Notes: generated by a model from the sequence alone, not told the origin. A stretch of 64,000 nt of DNA from an uncultured Porphyromonadaceae bacterium (GCA_902495245.1 CABUWI010000008.1:1-64000), one strand, 5' to 3'. Positions 1 through 8,229 are shown, numbered from the stretch's first letter. Program-made: numbers and translations.

Positions 1-111
1 AACCGACATAATCCACGTGTCTTCCGTTACATAAAAACTAGCGGTAAATATGTAACGATGACTAACTATAAAGAGGCTATATGAATCCTTAAGTTAATAG
101 CATTGAGGCAT

Positions 112-189
112 GTCCCTACGAAATTTCACAAATTGTGATTTTGCAACACCACCATGACCTTATTTGAGCCGTGCGTCCCTACGGAATTT
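112..189. repeat. direct repeat GTCCCTACGRAATTT and half of a dyad repeat
   Basis: The 15-mer GTCCCTACGRAATTT occurs at 112-126 and again at 175-189. The second copy is preceded by GCCGTGC, giving GCCGTGCGTCCCTAC (168-182), which recurs exactly at 42175-42189 inside a complete palindrome. Between them lies a small dyad, TCACAA-A-TTGTGA (126-138). No gene is visible in bases 1-187. This looks like the remains of a short interspersed palindromic repeat downstream of the exporter gene. Its function is unknown. Confidence 0.5.
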
Positions 190-1381
190 ATTTGTCGAGG
201 TCGGGGGGCAGGCGGAAGGCGGCGAGGTTGAGCAGCAGCAACATGGCGCCGAGGGCAAGGAAGACTATGGCCGTGGAGTGGTGAATGTTGCCCATGCCCA
301 CGAGCGGCGACGCGATTGCGCCGACCACGTAGCCCACCACGCCGAGAATGGCCGAGGCCTCGCCGGCGTTGGCGCGCCCTTCGTTCATGGCCAAGGTGTT
401 TGAGGCGGTGAAAATCATGCCCATGCCGAAGAGCATCATGACCATCAGGGCGTCATAGACCCAGAAATTCCTGACCAGGAACAGTGCCGCCGCCTGCAGG
501 GCTATGGCGGCGCAGACAATCAGTGTGGCCACTCGGGCGGCCTTTTTCAGGCGCCTGAACCGCAGGGCGGCCATCGAGCCGGCTGCGGCGAAGATGGCGT
601 TGATGCCGACAATGACGCCATAGGCGGTCTGGCCGTAGCCGTAGCCGTTTTGAACGATGAACGGCGCCGACGCTATGTAGGCGAAGAGCAGGCCGAGGGC
701 AATGCCCTTGAAGCAGGCGTGAATCATGAACGGGCGGTTTTTCAGCAGTATACTGAAGCCGGCAAACGCCTGGCTGAAGCCGCCGCGGGTGCGCCGCGCC
801 GGGGGCAGCGACTCCTTCATTCGGGGCGACAGGGCCAGCACCACGGCGGCGAAGGCGGCGAGGCAGACAAAGATGCCGCGCCAGCCCCACGTGTCGGCCA
901 CGATGCCGCCCAGCACCGGTGCCGAGGCGGGCGCGAAGCCGTTGATGGCGCCCACGAGGGCCATGACCTTGGCGAGCTGCCGGCCGCTGAAGCGGTCGGC
1001 CGGAATGGTGCGTGCCAGCAGGTAGCCGCCGCTGGCGCCGAGCCCCTGCACGAGGCGGCACCAGATGAAAAAGTAAATCGTCGGCGAGAAGATGCTGACC
1101 ACGGCCGCGGCGATGAAGAGCGCCACGGAGGCTATGAGCACAGGCTTGCGGCCATAGCGGTCGCTCATCGGCCCGAGAATTATCTGGCCCAGCGCCAGGC
1201 CGACCATGCCGGCCGTGAGGCCCAGCTGCACGGTGGGCACCGTGCAGCCGAAGGCGCGGCGCATGGCGGGGAGCGCCGGTGTGAACATGTCGTTGACAAA
1301 CGAGCCCAGCGCGCTGAGCAGCACCAGGTAGAACACGAGAAATCCGTAGCCCTTGAGCGTCGAATCGTTTTTAGCTTCCAT
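188..1381 (-). CDS. MFS multidrug exporter, Bcr/CflA type
   Basis: A 397-residue inner-membrane transporter of the major facilitator superfamily. About twelve hydrophobic segments are visible. The loop after the second segment reads GPMSDRYGRKPVL, the classical MFS motif A, and the N-terminal half resembles Bcr/CflA drug:proton antiporters. The length is normal for that family. An in-frame GTG lies two codons upstream (1387), but the ATG at 1381 is the more natural start. The gene stands alone, downstream of the EF-G-like gene on the same strand and separated from it by a hairpin. The substrate cannot be told from sequence; bicyclomycin, sulfonamide or chloramphenicol export would be family-based guesses. 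Confidence 0.85.
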   Translation of the reverse strand: MEAKNDSTLKGYGFLVFYLVLLSALGSFVNDMFTPALPAMRRAFGCTVPTVQLGLTAGMVGLALGQIILGPMSDRYGRKPVLIASVALFIAAAVVSIFSPTIYFFIWCRLVQGLGASGGYLLARTIPADRFSGRQLAKVMALVGAINGFAPASAPVLGGIVADTWGWRGIFVCLAAFAAVVLALSPRMKESLPPARRTRGGFSQAFAGFSILLKNRPFMIHACFKGIALGLLFAYIASAPFIVQNGYGYGQTAYGVIVGINAIFAAAGSMAALRFRRLKKAARVATLIVCAAIALQAAALFLVRNFWVYDALMVMMLFGMGMIFTASNTLAMNEGRANAGEASAILGVVGYVVGAIASPLVGMGNIHHSTAIVFLALGAMLLLLNLAAFRLPPDLDK

Positions 1382-1411
1382 GTCCACTAAACGCCGCGGC
1401 GCAAAACAAAG

Positions 1412-1445
1412 TTCCCGGGCTCCGCCGAGAGGGGGAGTCCGGGAA
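1412..1445 (-). terminator. hairpin terminator after the EF-G-like gene
   Basis: TTCCCGGGCTCC (1412-1423) pairs with GGAGTCCGGGAA (1434-1445) with one unpaired base on each arm and a 10-base loop. Read on the minus strand the hairpin is followed by a T-rich CTTTGTTTTG. It lies 26 bases after the stop of the EF-G-like gene and before the exporter start. Confidence 0.6.
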
Positions 1446-1470
1446 AGTGTTAAAACGAAAGTATTAGAAA

Positions 1471-3627
1471 TTATTCTTCGGTGTTGGCTTCGGCGTAGGC
1501 CTTGAGCAGTTTCTCCTGAACGTCGGAGGGCACGAGCTCGTAGCCGCTGAAGCGCATGGTGAACGACGAGCGGCCGCCGGTGATGGCGCTCAGAGCCGTC
1601 GAGTAGCTGCTCATCTCCTTGAGGGGCACGCGGGCCGAAATTTTTTCGAAGCCGTTTTCGCTGGTCATGCCCATGATGATTGCGCGGCGTCCCTGCAGGT
1701 CGCTCATGACGTCGCCCATTACGTCGGCGGGCACCATGACGTCGACGTCATAGATGGGCTCGAGCACCTTGGGGTTGGCGTTGCGGAAGGCCTCGGAGAA
1801 GGCGTTGCGGCCGGCCAGGCGGAAGGAGATTTCGTTTGAGTCGACGGGGTGCATCTTGCCGTCGTAGATGCAGACGCGCACGTCGCGTGCATAGCTGCCG
1901 GTGAGCGGTCCCTGCTCCATGCGGTCCATGAGGCCCTTGACGATTGCCGGAATGAAACGGGCGTCGATGGCGCCGCCGACTATGCAGTTGCACACCACGA
2001 GCTTGCCGCCCCAGGCCAGGGGAATCTCCTGGGTGTCGCGCACGTTCATCTTGAACTCCTGCGAGCCGAAGCGGTAAGCGTCGGGCGCGGGCATGCCGTC
2101 GGTGTAGGGCTCGATGATGAGGTGCACCTCGCCGAACTGGCCTGCGCCGCCGCTCTGCTTTTTGTGGCGATAGTCGGCGCGGGCGGCCTTGGTGATTGTC
2201 TCGCGATAGGGAATCTTCGGCTCCTCGAACGTGATGGGGAGCTTGTCGTTGTTCTCGACGCGCCATTTGAGCGTGCGCAGGTGGAACTCGCCCTGACCCT
2301 TGACCAGGGTCTGCTTCAGCTCCTTGCTCTGTTCTACAATCCATGTGGGGTCTTCTTCGTGCATGCGCACGAGGATTTCCATCAGTTTCTCGGCGTCGCT
2401 CTCGGTTACGGGGCGCACGGCGCGGGTGTATTTCGGTTCGGGATACTTGATGAAGTCATAGGCCCAGTCGCAGCCCTTGGCGTCGAGGGTGTTGCCCGTG
2501 CGCACGTCTTTCATCTTGACGGTGGCGCCGATGTCGCCGGCACAGAGCTCGTCGACCTGAGTGCGGATCTGGCCGCACACGGCATAGATCTGGGCGATGC
2601 GCTCCTTGCTGTCGCGGCTCACGTTGTTGACGTCGGCGCCTGCCTTGAGCGTGCCGCTCATCACCTTGAAGTAGCTCACTTCGCCGATGTGTGGCTCTAC
2701 GGAGGTCTTGAACACGTAGAGGCTCAGCGGGCCGTCAGAGTCGGGCTTGACCACGGTGCCGTCGGTGGCGGTGGGGGCGGGCATCTCTTCGACGAAGGGC
2801 ACGACGTTGCCGAGGAACTCCATCATGCGGCGCACGCCCATGTCTTTGGCGGCGCTGACGCAGAACACGGGGTAGATCGAGCGGTCCACGAGGCCCTTGC
2901 GAATGCCCTCGCGCATCTCGTCTTCGGTCAGGTGGCCCTGGTCGAAGAATTTTTCCATGAGGCCTTCGTCGTTTTCGGCGGCGGCCTCGACGAGAATCTT
3001 GTTCAGCTCGGTGGCGCGCTCCATCTCTTCGGCGGGAATCTCGCTGATTGTCGGCACGCCGCCTTCGGGGCCCCACTCATACTTCTTCATGAGCAGCACG
3101 TCAATCATCGAGTGGAAGCCGGGGCCGCATGCGAGCGGGTATTGAATCTGCACGACCTTGGGGCCGAAAATGTCGCGCATCTGCTCGATTACGTTGTCAT
3201 AGTCGGCCTTCTCGCCGTCGAGCTGGTTGAGGGCGAAGATTACGGGCTTTTTCAGTGCGGCGGTGGTGCGGAAAATGTTCTGCGTGCCGACTTCGACGCC
3301 ATATTGCGCGTCGATGACGATGACGCCGGTGTCGGTAACGTTGAGCGCCGTGATGGCCGAGCCCACGAAGTCGTCGGCGCCGGGGCAGTCGATGAAGTTG
3401 AGCTTGCGGCCGAGGAATTCGGCATAAAATATGGTTGAGAACACCGAGTAGCCATATTCCTTCTCTACGGGGAAGTAGTCGCTGACGGTGTTGCCTGAGT
3501 TGACGTCGCCGCGTCGTTTTATAACTCCACACTCGAAGAGCATCGCTTCAGCGAGTGTGGTTTTTCCGGAGCCCTTGCTTCCGAGCAGGGCGATGTTTTT
3601 GATTTCTTTGGTTTTGTAGACTTTCAT
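1471..3627 (-). CDS. fusA2: elongation factor G paralogue, EF-G2 type
   Basis: A 718-residue translation GTPase with the full EF-G layout: G domain, beta-barrel domain II, and domains III-V at the C-terminus. The G1 loop is intact (GSKGSGKT, residues 16-23), but other GTPase motifs are unusual. The switch II motif normally read as DxPGH is DCPGADDF here, so the catalytic histidine is Ala84. NKxD is NQLD (134-137), and the switch I RGIT is replaced by YGYS. Established knowledge: Bacteroides species carry an EF-G paralogue (EF-G2) without measurable GTPase activity that supports translation during starvation and gut colonisation. These substitutions fit that group. The ATG at 3627 is preferred because 25 further upstream codons do not look like EF-G sequence. 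Canonical fusA is not in this window. Confidence 0.85.
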   Translation of the reverse strand: MKVYKTKEIKNIALLGSKGSGKTTLAEAMLFECGVIKRRGDVNSGNTVSDYFPVEKEYGYSVFSTIFYAEFLGRKLNFIDCPGADDFVGSAITALNVTDTGVIVIDAQYGVEVGTQNIFRTTAALKKPVIFALNQLDGEKADYDNVIEQMRDIFGPKVVQIQYPLACGPGFHSMIDVLLMKKYEWGPEGGVPTISEIPAEEMERATELNKILVEAAAENDEGLMEKFFDQGHLTEDEMREGIRKGLVDRSIYPVFCVSAAKDMGVRRMMEFLGNVVPFVEEMPAPTATDGTVVKPDSDGPLSLYVFKTSVEPHIGEVSYFKVMSGTLKAGADVNNVSRDSKERIAQIYAVCGQIRTQVDELCAGDIGATVKMKDVRTGNTLDAKGCDWAYDFIKYPEPKYTRAVRPVTESDAEKLMEILVRMHEEDPTWIVEQSKELKQTLVKGQGEFHLRTLKWRVENNDKLPITFEEPKIPYRETITKAARADYRHKKQSGGAGQFGEVHLIIEPYTDGMPAPDAYRFGSQEFKMNVRDTQEIPLAWGGKLVVCNCIVGGAIDARFIPAIVKGLMDRMEQGPLTGSYARDVRVCIYDGKMHPVDSNEISFRLAGRNAFSEAFRNANPKVLEPIYDVDVMVPADVMGDVMSDLQGRRAIIMGMTSENGFEKISARVPLKEMSSYSTALSAITGGRSSFTMRFSGYELVPSDVQEKLLKAYAEANTEE

Positions 3628-3678
3628 TCCGGTATAATTTTTAAGGTTTTTTGAAATAGTTGATTCGAATTGACGCCC

Positions 3679-3703
3679 CCAAGTTACGCAAAAAATCCGC
3701 AAT
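3679..3703 (-). promoter_or_regulatory. promoter of the EF-G2 gene
   Basis: Minus-strand reading gives ATTGCGGAT, a T-run, GCG and then TAACTTGG (3686-3679), one mismatch from the Bacteroidota -7 box TAnnTTTG. The same block (ATTGYGGAT, T-run, GTAACTTTG) precedes the rsh and greA genes in this window. It implies a leader of about 45 bases before the ATG at 3627. Confidence 0.5.
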
Positions 3704-3719
3704 GCGGCTCGTACGGCGG

Positions 3720-3735
3720 TATGTTTTACAACATA
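3720..3735. promoter_or_regulatory. dyad TATGTT-N4-AACATA upstream of EF-G2
   Basis: A perfect inverted repeat with 6-base arms lies roughly 55 bases upstream of the expected EF-G2 transcription start. That is a position typical of an activator site. The 46-codon small ORF begins 75 bases to its right on the other strand. The bound protein, if any, is unknown. Confidence 0.35.
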
Positions 3736-3809
3736 ATCGCGGCAAACGATACTAAAAGCATGTCTCGGGCCGTTGAAATAACAAACCCCTTAAAAACCCG
3801 GACTTGCCT

Positions 3810-3950
3810 ATGGCTGACATTTCTACTCCAAAACTCTCGGCTCAAGCCGAATCGCGCCCCTCGGCCACACCCAGTGCCCTTACGCTCTACATAATCCGGC
3901 AGTTTGCCCGCGCTTATGTGCCCTCGTTGGGCGGCATTGTGCTGAACTGA
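3810..3950 (+). CDS. possible small protein, 46 residues
   Basis: A short ORF with ATG at 3810 and TGA at 3948-3950. The N-terminal half is polar and Ser/Pro/Ala-rich. The C-terminal half is an amphipathic stretch, LTLYIIRQFARAYVPSLG, ending in IVLN. I recall very small Bacteroidales proteins with a similar 'RQFAR.Y ... G.V.N' ending, so this may be one of them, but I cannot confirm it. No clear promoter is visible. It lies between the divergent EF-G2 gene and the riboswitch promoter, whose -33 element starts on the base after its stop codon. There is no signal peptide or transmembrane helix. It may be spurious. Confidence 0.4.
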   Translation: MADISTPKLSAQAESRPSATPSALTLYIIRQFARAYVPSLGGIVLN

Positions 3951-3981
3951 TTTGGCGGTTCGCGAAAAATTCGTAACTTTG
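3951..3981 (+). promoter_or_regulatory. promoter of the cobalamin riboswitch transcript
   Basis: TTTG (3951-3954), 19 bases, then TAACTTTG (3974-3981): an exact match to the Bacteroidota consensus TTTG-N19-TAnnTTTG. Transcription should begin near 3987, just before the riboswitch aptamer. The spacer holds a TTCGCGAA palindrome (3959-3966). Confidence 0.8.
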
Positions 3982-4011
3982 CGGCGCGGCTACAGGCCGC
4001 GCTCGACATAA

Positions 4012-4213
4012 CTGACGGTTGCGCCGCCTCCGAAGAGTCGGATTCGCACGGCGCATGACAAAAAGGGAACGGGGTGAGAATCCCCGACAGTACCCGCTGC
4101 TGTAAGTTCCTCGCCCGCAAGCGATAAAACGTCTGCTGCATCTGAGCCATTGGCCCCCTGCGGGCCGAGAAGGCGCAGCCCCGACGGGAACGAGTCAGAA
4201 AACCTGCCGTCAG
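4012..4213 (+). promoter_or_regulatory. cobalamin riboswitch aptamer
   Basis: The closing stem P1 is formed by CTGACGG (4012-4018) and CCGTCAG (4207-4213). Between them lies the conserved core GGGAACGGGGTGAGAATCCC (from 4065), followed by CGACAGTACCCGCTGCTGTAA, and the 3' B12 box GAGTCAGAAAACCTGCC (4192-4208). Length (202 bases), order of elements and spacing all match the cobalamin aptamer. It senses adenosylcobalamin or a related cobamide and should lower expression of the lipoprotein gene starting at 4410 when the vitamin is plentiful. Confidence 0.95.
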
Positions 4214-4233
4214 CTATCCCTGCATATGTAGAT

Positions 4234-4348
4234 AAGGTGGCCCCGGGCAATGGGCCTGACTTCACGATGATGCACGCCGCTCGCCTTTTTTCGATTGCGA
4301 GGCCGCGCTTTCGCGTCGCCGTTCCCGAATGAACCTCCACCTTTTTTG
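4234..4348 (+). promoter_or_regulatory. probable riboswitch expression platform
   Basis: Nearly 200 bases separate the aptamer from the start codon at 4410. AAGGTGG (4234-4240) is complementary to CCACCTT (4337-4343), which runs directly into TTTTT and so could form a long-range terminator stem. A smaller hairpin can form in the GC-rich stretch between them. Whether control is by termination or by translation cannot be settled from sequence alone. Confidence 0.4.
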
Positions 4349-4409
4349 CACAGGCAGGTCCGTTCGGGAAATTTATATATAATCACAATCATAACCAACT
4401 CATTTTTTT

Positions 4410-5522
4410 ATGAAAAAGTATTTATCAGGCATTATGGCGCTGGCGCTGGCTGCGGCTGCCACCTCATGTAGCGACGACCCCAAGGAACCGACCGGTCCCG
4501 AACCCGACCAGCAGGGCGAGCCGATGGCTATTGCCGGCTATTCGGGTATGTACATTCTCAACGAAGGCGCCTTCGGTCAGAATCAGGCGCGCATCGACAA
4601 GCTCGACTTCTCTACGGGCGCATACTATGAAGACCTCTACGTCAAGTCGAACCCCGACGTGGTCATGGCTCTGGGCGATGTGGGCAACGACCTGCAGCTC
4701 AACGACGGCAGGCTTTATGCCGTGGTCAACGGCTCGCACAAGGTGGAGGTGATGCAGGCCTCTACGCTCAAGCGTATCGGTCAGGTCGACGTCTCGTCGC
4801 CGCGCGCAATCGCCTTTGACGGCTCGCTGGCCTACGTGAGCAGCTGGGTTGACGGCACTAACGACAACGGCTCTGTAGTGATTTTCAATACGCAGAGCCT
4901 CAAGACCGTGGGCAGCATCTCGGTCGGACAGGAGCCTGAAGGCGTGGCCGTGGCTAACGGCAAGCTCTACGTGGGCTGCTCGGGCGGCATGCATGCAACA
5001 TACTCCGACGAACTCTGGGTCATTGACCTCGCGACATTGGCCGTGGAGCGTAAAATCACCGTCGCGCCCAACATTCACCGCGTAGTGGCCGACACCGACG
5101 GCTCGCTGTGGGTGAGCGCCCGAGGCAACTATGTCGACGTCGGTTCGGGCCTCTATCACGTTGTCGGCAACACGGTAACGTCGATGAATGTGCCCTGCGC
5201 CGGCTTCGCCTTAGGTAAGGACAAGATTTACTATTACGCCTCGGAGTGGAGCAACGTAACCATGAGCTCGCAGGTAACCTACGGCACGATTGACCGCGCC
5301 ACGCTGACGCCCGGCGCGTCGTTCATCACCGACGGCACGCAGAGCTCCATCGAAAACCCCTATGGTGTCTTCACCGCCGGCGGCACGGTGTTCGTGGCCG
5401 ACGCCAAGAACTACACCTCGTCGGGCGCCATGTATGTTTATGATGCCGACGGCAAGCGCCAACAGACGTTCACCACGGGAGTCTGCCCCGCGTCTGTTGT
5501 GTTTTTGCCGAAAAATCGCTAA
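4410..5522 (+). CDS. BtuG-like surface lipoprotein, beta-propeller
   Basis: A 370-residue lipoprotein. The lipobox ends at Cys20 (AAATSC), and the next residues SDDPKEP are acidic, as in Bacteroidota surface-export signals. The rest forms YncE/DUF5074-type beta-propeller repeats, for example PEGVAVANGKLYVG and GSLWVSARGNY. Established knowledge: BtuG of Bacteroides is a surface beta-propeller lipoprotein that captures vitamin B12 and passes it to the TonB-dependent transporter BtuB. The cobalamin riboswitch directly upstream supports that role here. Unusually, no btuB or other transport gene follows; the next gene is argS with its own promoter. It could instead capture another cobamide or corrinoid. 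The partner transporter must be elsewhere. Confidence 0.75.
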   Translation: MKKYLSGIMALALAAAATSCSDDPKEPTGPEPDQQGEPMAIAGYSGMYILNEGAFGQNQARIDKLDFSTGAYYEDLYVKSNPDVVMALGDVGNDLQLNDGRLYAVVNGSHKVEVMQASTLKRIGQVDVSSPRAIAFDGSLAYVSSWVDGTNDNGSVVIFNTQSLKTVGSISVGQEPEGVAVANGKLYVGCSGGMHATYSDELWVIDLATLAVERKITVAPNIHRVVADTDGSLWVSARGNYVDVGSGLYHVVGNTVTSMNVPCAGFALGKDKIYYYASEWSNVTMSSQVTYGTIDRATLTPGASFITDGTQSSIENPYGVFTAGGTVFVADAKNYTSSGAMYVYDADGKRQQTFTTGVCPASVVFLPKNR

Positions 5523-5527
5523 ATTTG
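5496..5527 (+). promoter_or_regulatory. argS promoter inside the end of the upstream gene
   Basis: GTTG (5496-5499), 20 bases, then TAAATTTG (5520-5527). The -7 box contains the TAA stop codon of the BtuG-like gene, so argS can be transcribed independently of the riboswitch. The ATG follows 26 bases later. Confidence 0.65.
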
Positions 5528-5553
5528 CGGCTTCATAAACATAACGACGATAA

Positions 5554-7341
5554 ATGATAGTAGACAAAATTATTGCTGAAGCGGTCAGCCGTGCGGTCAA
5601 GGAACTCTACGGCGTCGACGCCCCTGCCGAATCCATAGTTCCGCAGGCCACCCGCAAGGAGTTTGAAGGAAACCTTACAATCGTAACATTTCCATGGGTC
5701 AAAGCCGCCCGCAAGAGCCCCGAGCAGGTCGGCACGGAAATCGGCAACTGGCTGGTTGACAACGAGCCGGCGGTCAGCCGCTTCAACGTAATCAAAGGTT
5801 TTCTGAACATTGTAATCGAGCCCACATACTGGAACGCCGTGCTGCGCCATGTGCTCGAGACGCCCGACTACGGCCTGACGGCCGCCACCGACGAGTCGCC
5901 GCTGGTGATGGTCGAATATTCCTCGCCCAACACCAACAAGCCGCTCCACCTGGGCCACGTGCGCAACAACCTGCTCGGCTATTCGCTGGCAAAGATTCTC
6001 GCCGCCTGCGGCAACCGCGTCGTCAAGACCAACATTGTCAACGACCGCGGCATTCACATCTGCAAGTCGATGCTCGCCTGGCAGAAGTGGGGCAACGGCG
6101 CCACGCCCGAGTCGACCGGCAAGAAGGGCGACCACCTCATCGGCGACTTCTACGTAGAGTTCGACAAGCACTATAAGGCCGAGCTCAAGGCGCTCAAAGA
6201 GCAGGGCATGACCGACGAAGAGGCCGAAAAAGCCTCGACGCTCATGGCCGAGGCGCGCGCAATGCTCGTCAAGTGGGAGCAGAACGACCCCGAAATCCGC
6301 AACCTCTGGGCCACGATGAACTCGTGGGTCTATGCCGGATTCGACGAGACCTACAAGCGCATGGGCGTGGACTTCGACAAGATTTACTACGAGAGTCAGA
6401 CCTACCTCGAAGGCAAGGAGAAGGTCATGGAAGGTCTGGAGCGCGGAATCATGTACCGCAAGGACGACGGTTCCGTCTGGGCCGACCTCACGGCCGACGG
6501 CCTCGACCACAAGCTGCTGTTGCGCGCCGACGGCACGTCGGTCTATATGACCCAGGACATAGGCACGGCCAAGCTGCGCTATCAGGACTATCCCATCTCG
6601 AAGATGATCTACGTTGTGGGCAACGAGCAGAACTATCACTTCCAGGTGCTGTCGCTGCTGCTCGACAAACTCGGCTTCGAGTGGGGCAAGAGCCTCGTGC
6701 ACTTCAGCTACGGCATGGTCGAACTGCCCAACGGCAAGATGAAGAGCCGCGAGGGCACCGTGGTCGACGCCGACGACCTCATGGACGACATGGTGGCCGA
6801 CGCGCGCAAGGTGAGCGAAGAGCTGGGCAAGCTCGACGGCCTCGACGCCGCCGAGGCCGAAAAGGTGGCCGAGACCGTGGGCCTCGGTGCGCTCAAGTAC
6901 TTCCTGCTCAAGGTCGACCCGCGCAAGAACATCACGTTCAACCCCGCCGAGAGCATCGACTTCAACGGCAACACGGGCCCGTTCATTCAGTACACCTACG
7001 CGCGCATCCGCTCGGTGCTGCGCAAGGCGGCCGAGAGCGGCATGACCGTAGGCGACTTCACCGCCGTGGTGCCCGGCGAGCGCGAAATCGCCCTGATTCA
7101 GCGTCTGGCCGACTTCCCGGCTACAGTGCAGGAGGCAGGCCGCACATACTCGCCCGCGCTGATTGCCAACTATGCCTATGACCTTGTCAAGGAATATAAC
7201 CAGTTCTACCACGACTGCTCGATTCTGCGCGAGGAAGACCCCGCCAAGCGCTCGCTGCGCCTGGCGCTCAGCGAGGCCACGGCCACCGTGGTCAGCCGCG
7301 CGCTGAACCTCCTGGGCATCGGAGTTGTTGAACGCATGTAA
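5554..7341 (+). CDS. argS: arginyl-tRNA synthetase
   Basis: A 595-residue cytoplasmic class I aminoacyl-tRNA synthetase that charges tRNA-Arg. Visible hallmarks: an N-terminal Arg-tRNA-synthetase domain, the HIGH-type signature HLGHVRNN after SPNTNKPL, the KMSKS-type loop KMKSREGTV, and a C-terminal DALR anticodon-binding domain ending in GIGVVERM. Length is normal. It starts 31 bases after the BtuG-like gene but has its own promoter. The Bax-inhibitor gene follows after 19 bases and is probably co-transcribed. Confidence 0.97.
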   Translation: MIVDKIIAEAVSRAVKELYGVDAPAESIVPQATRKEFEGNLTIVTFPWVKAARKSPEQVGTEIGNWLVDNEPAVSRFNVIKGFLNIVIEPTYWNAVLRHVLETPDYGLTAATDESPLVMVEYSSPNTNKPLHLGHVRNNLLGYSLAKILAACGNRVVKTNIVNDRGIHICKSMLAWQKWGNGATPESTGKKGDHLIGDFYVEFDKHYKAELKALKEQGMTDEEAEKASTLMAEARAMLVKWEQNDPEIRNLWATMNSWVYAGFDETYKRMGVDFDKIYYESQTYLEGKEKVMEGLERGIMYRKDDGSVWADLTADGLDHKLLLRADGTSVYMTQDIGTAKLRYQDYPISKMIYVVGNEQNYHFQVLSLLLDKLGFEWGKSLVHFSYGMVELPNGKMKSREGTVVDADDLMDDMVADARKVSEELGKLDGLDAAEAEKVAETVGLGALKYFLLKVDPRKNITFNPAESIDFNGNTGPFIQYTYARIRSVLRKAAESGMTVGDFTAVVPGEREIALIQRLADFPATVQEAGRTYSPALIANYAYDLVKEYNQFYHDCSILREEDPAKRSLRLALSEATATVVSRALNLLGIGVVERM

Positions 7342-7360
7342 AACCATAATCTGAAGAGAA

Positions 7361-8071
7361 ATGGAAAATTATCCTTACAACATGCCGCAATACGGCGGCA
7401 ATGACTTCTCGCTCGCATCGCGCGTGTCGACGGTGATGAAGGGCGTGTATCTGCGCATGACCTTCGGGCTGCTCGTTACGGCGCTCGTGTCCATGCTCGC
7501 CTTCTCGCAAGGTTTCGTTTACTTCATGGCCACCCACAAGTTCGTCTATTGGGGCCTGTTCATCGCTGAAATCGCCATGGTGATTGGTCTGAGCGCCGGT
7601 ATCGCCAAGATGAAATCGTCGACGGCAGCCGCGCTGTTCTATCTGTTCGCAATTGTCAACGGATTGGCTCTCAGTTCGATATTTGCCGTTTACACCACAG
7701 GCTCCATCGCCAAGACTTTCTTCATCTGCGCCGGCACCTTCGGCGCCATGAGCATCTATGGCTACACCACCAAGAGCGACCTCTCCAAGATGGGCTCGCT
7801 GCTCTACATGGCTCTGTTCGGTCTGATTATCTGCATGGTGGTCAACCTGTTCTGGGCCAACGGCACTTTCGACTGGATTATCTCCTTCCTCGGCGTGGCC
7901 ATCTTCATCGGCCTGACCGCATGGGACACCCAGCAGATCAAGCGCATGGCCGAGATGATGCCGGCCGCCGCCGTCGGCCATCTGTCGACGCTCGGCGCCC
8001 TGAGCCTCTATCTCGACTTCATCAACATGTTCCTCTACCTGCTCCGCTTCTTCGGCGCTAGCCGCGACTAA
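7361..8071 (+). CDS. Bax inhibitor-1/YccA family membrane protein
   Basis: A 236-residue integral inner-membrane protein with seven hydrophobic segments and the family's C-terminal signature, where an aspartate lies in the stretch GLTAWDTQQIKRM and another in LYLDFINMFLYLLR. Bacterial members of this family (YccA, YetJ/BsYetJ) act as FtsH modulators or pH-sensitive calcium leak channels; which applies here is unknown. The N-terminal 25 residues are cytoplasmic and polar (MENYPYNMPQYGGND). It follows argS closely and is ended by a strong terminator. Confidence 0.9.
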   Translation: MENYPYNMPQYGGNDFSLASRVSTVMKGVYLRMTFGLLVTALVSMLAFSQGFVYFMATHKFVYWGLFIAEIAMVIGLSAGIAKMKSSTAAALFYLFAIVNGLALSSIFAVYTTGSIAKTFFICAGTFGAMSIYGYTTKSDLSKMGSLLYMALFGLIICMVVNLFWANGTFDWIISFLGVAIFIGLTAWDTQQIKRMAEMMPAAAVGHLSTLGALSLYLDFINMFLYLLRFFGASRD

Positions 8072-8092
8072 TCCCCCTGACAACAACATACA

Positions 8093-8137
8093 ATGCCCTC
8101 CGGCCAACCCAGCGTGCCCGGAGGGCATCGTCTTTTA
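8093..8137 (+). terminator. rho-independent terminator after argS-BI1
   Basis: An 11-base perfect stem, ATGCCCTCCGG (8093-8103) with CCGGAGGGCAT (8118-8128), has a 14-base loop and is followed by CGTCTTTTA. The rest of the gap up to 8229 is AT-rich leader for feoAB, with a weak promoter-like CAATTTTG near 8198. Confidence 0.85.
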
Positions 8138-8229
8138 TCATGTGTCAAATCATATAATACTCTATAGAGGGTATTGTATGTTCGGGGAATTTTTGCCAAT
8201 TTTGCACTCCTAAAAGAAGCTACGCATCT

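Noticed and set aside
126..138. Crp/Fnr operator at TCACAAATTGTGA
   Set aside because: The dyad is short, lies downstream of the only neighbouring gene and has no promoter next to it.
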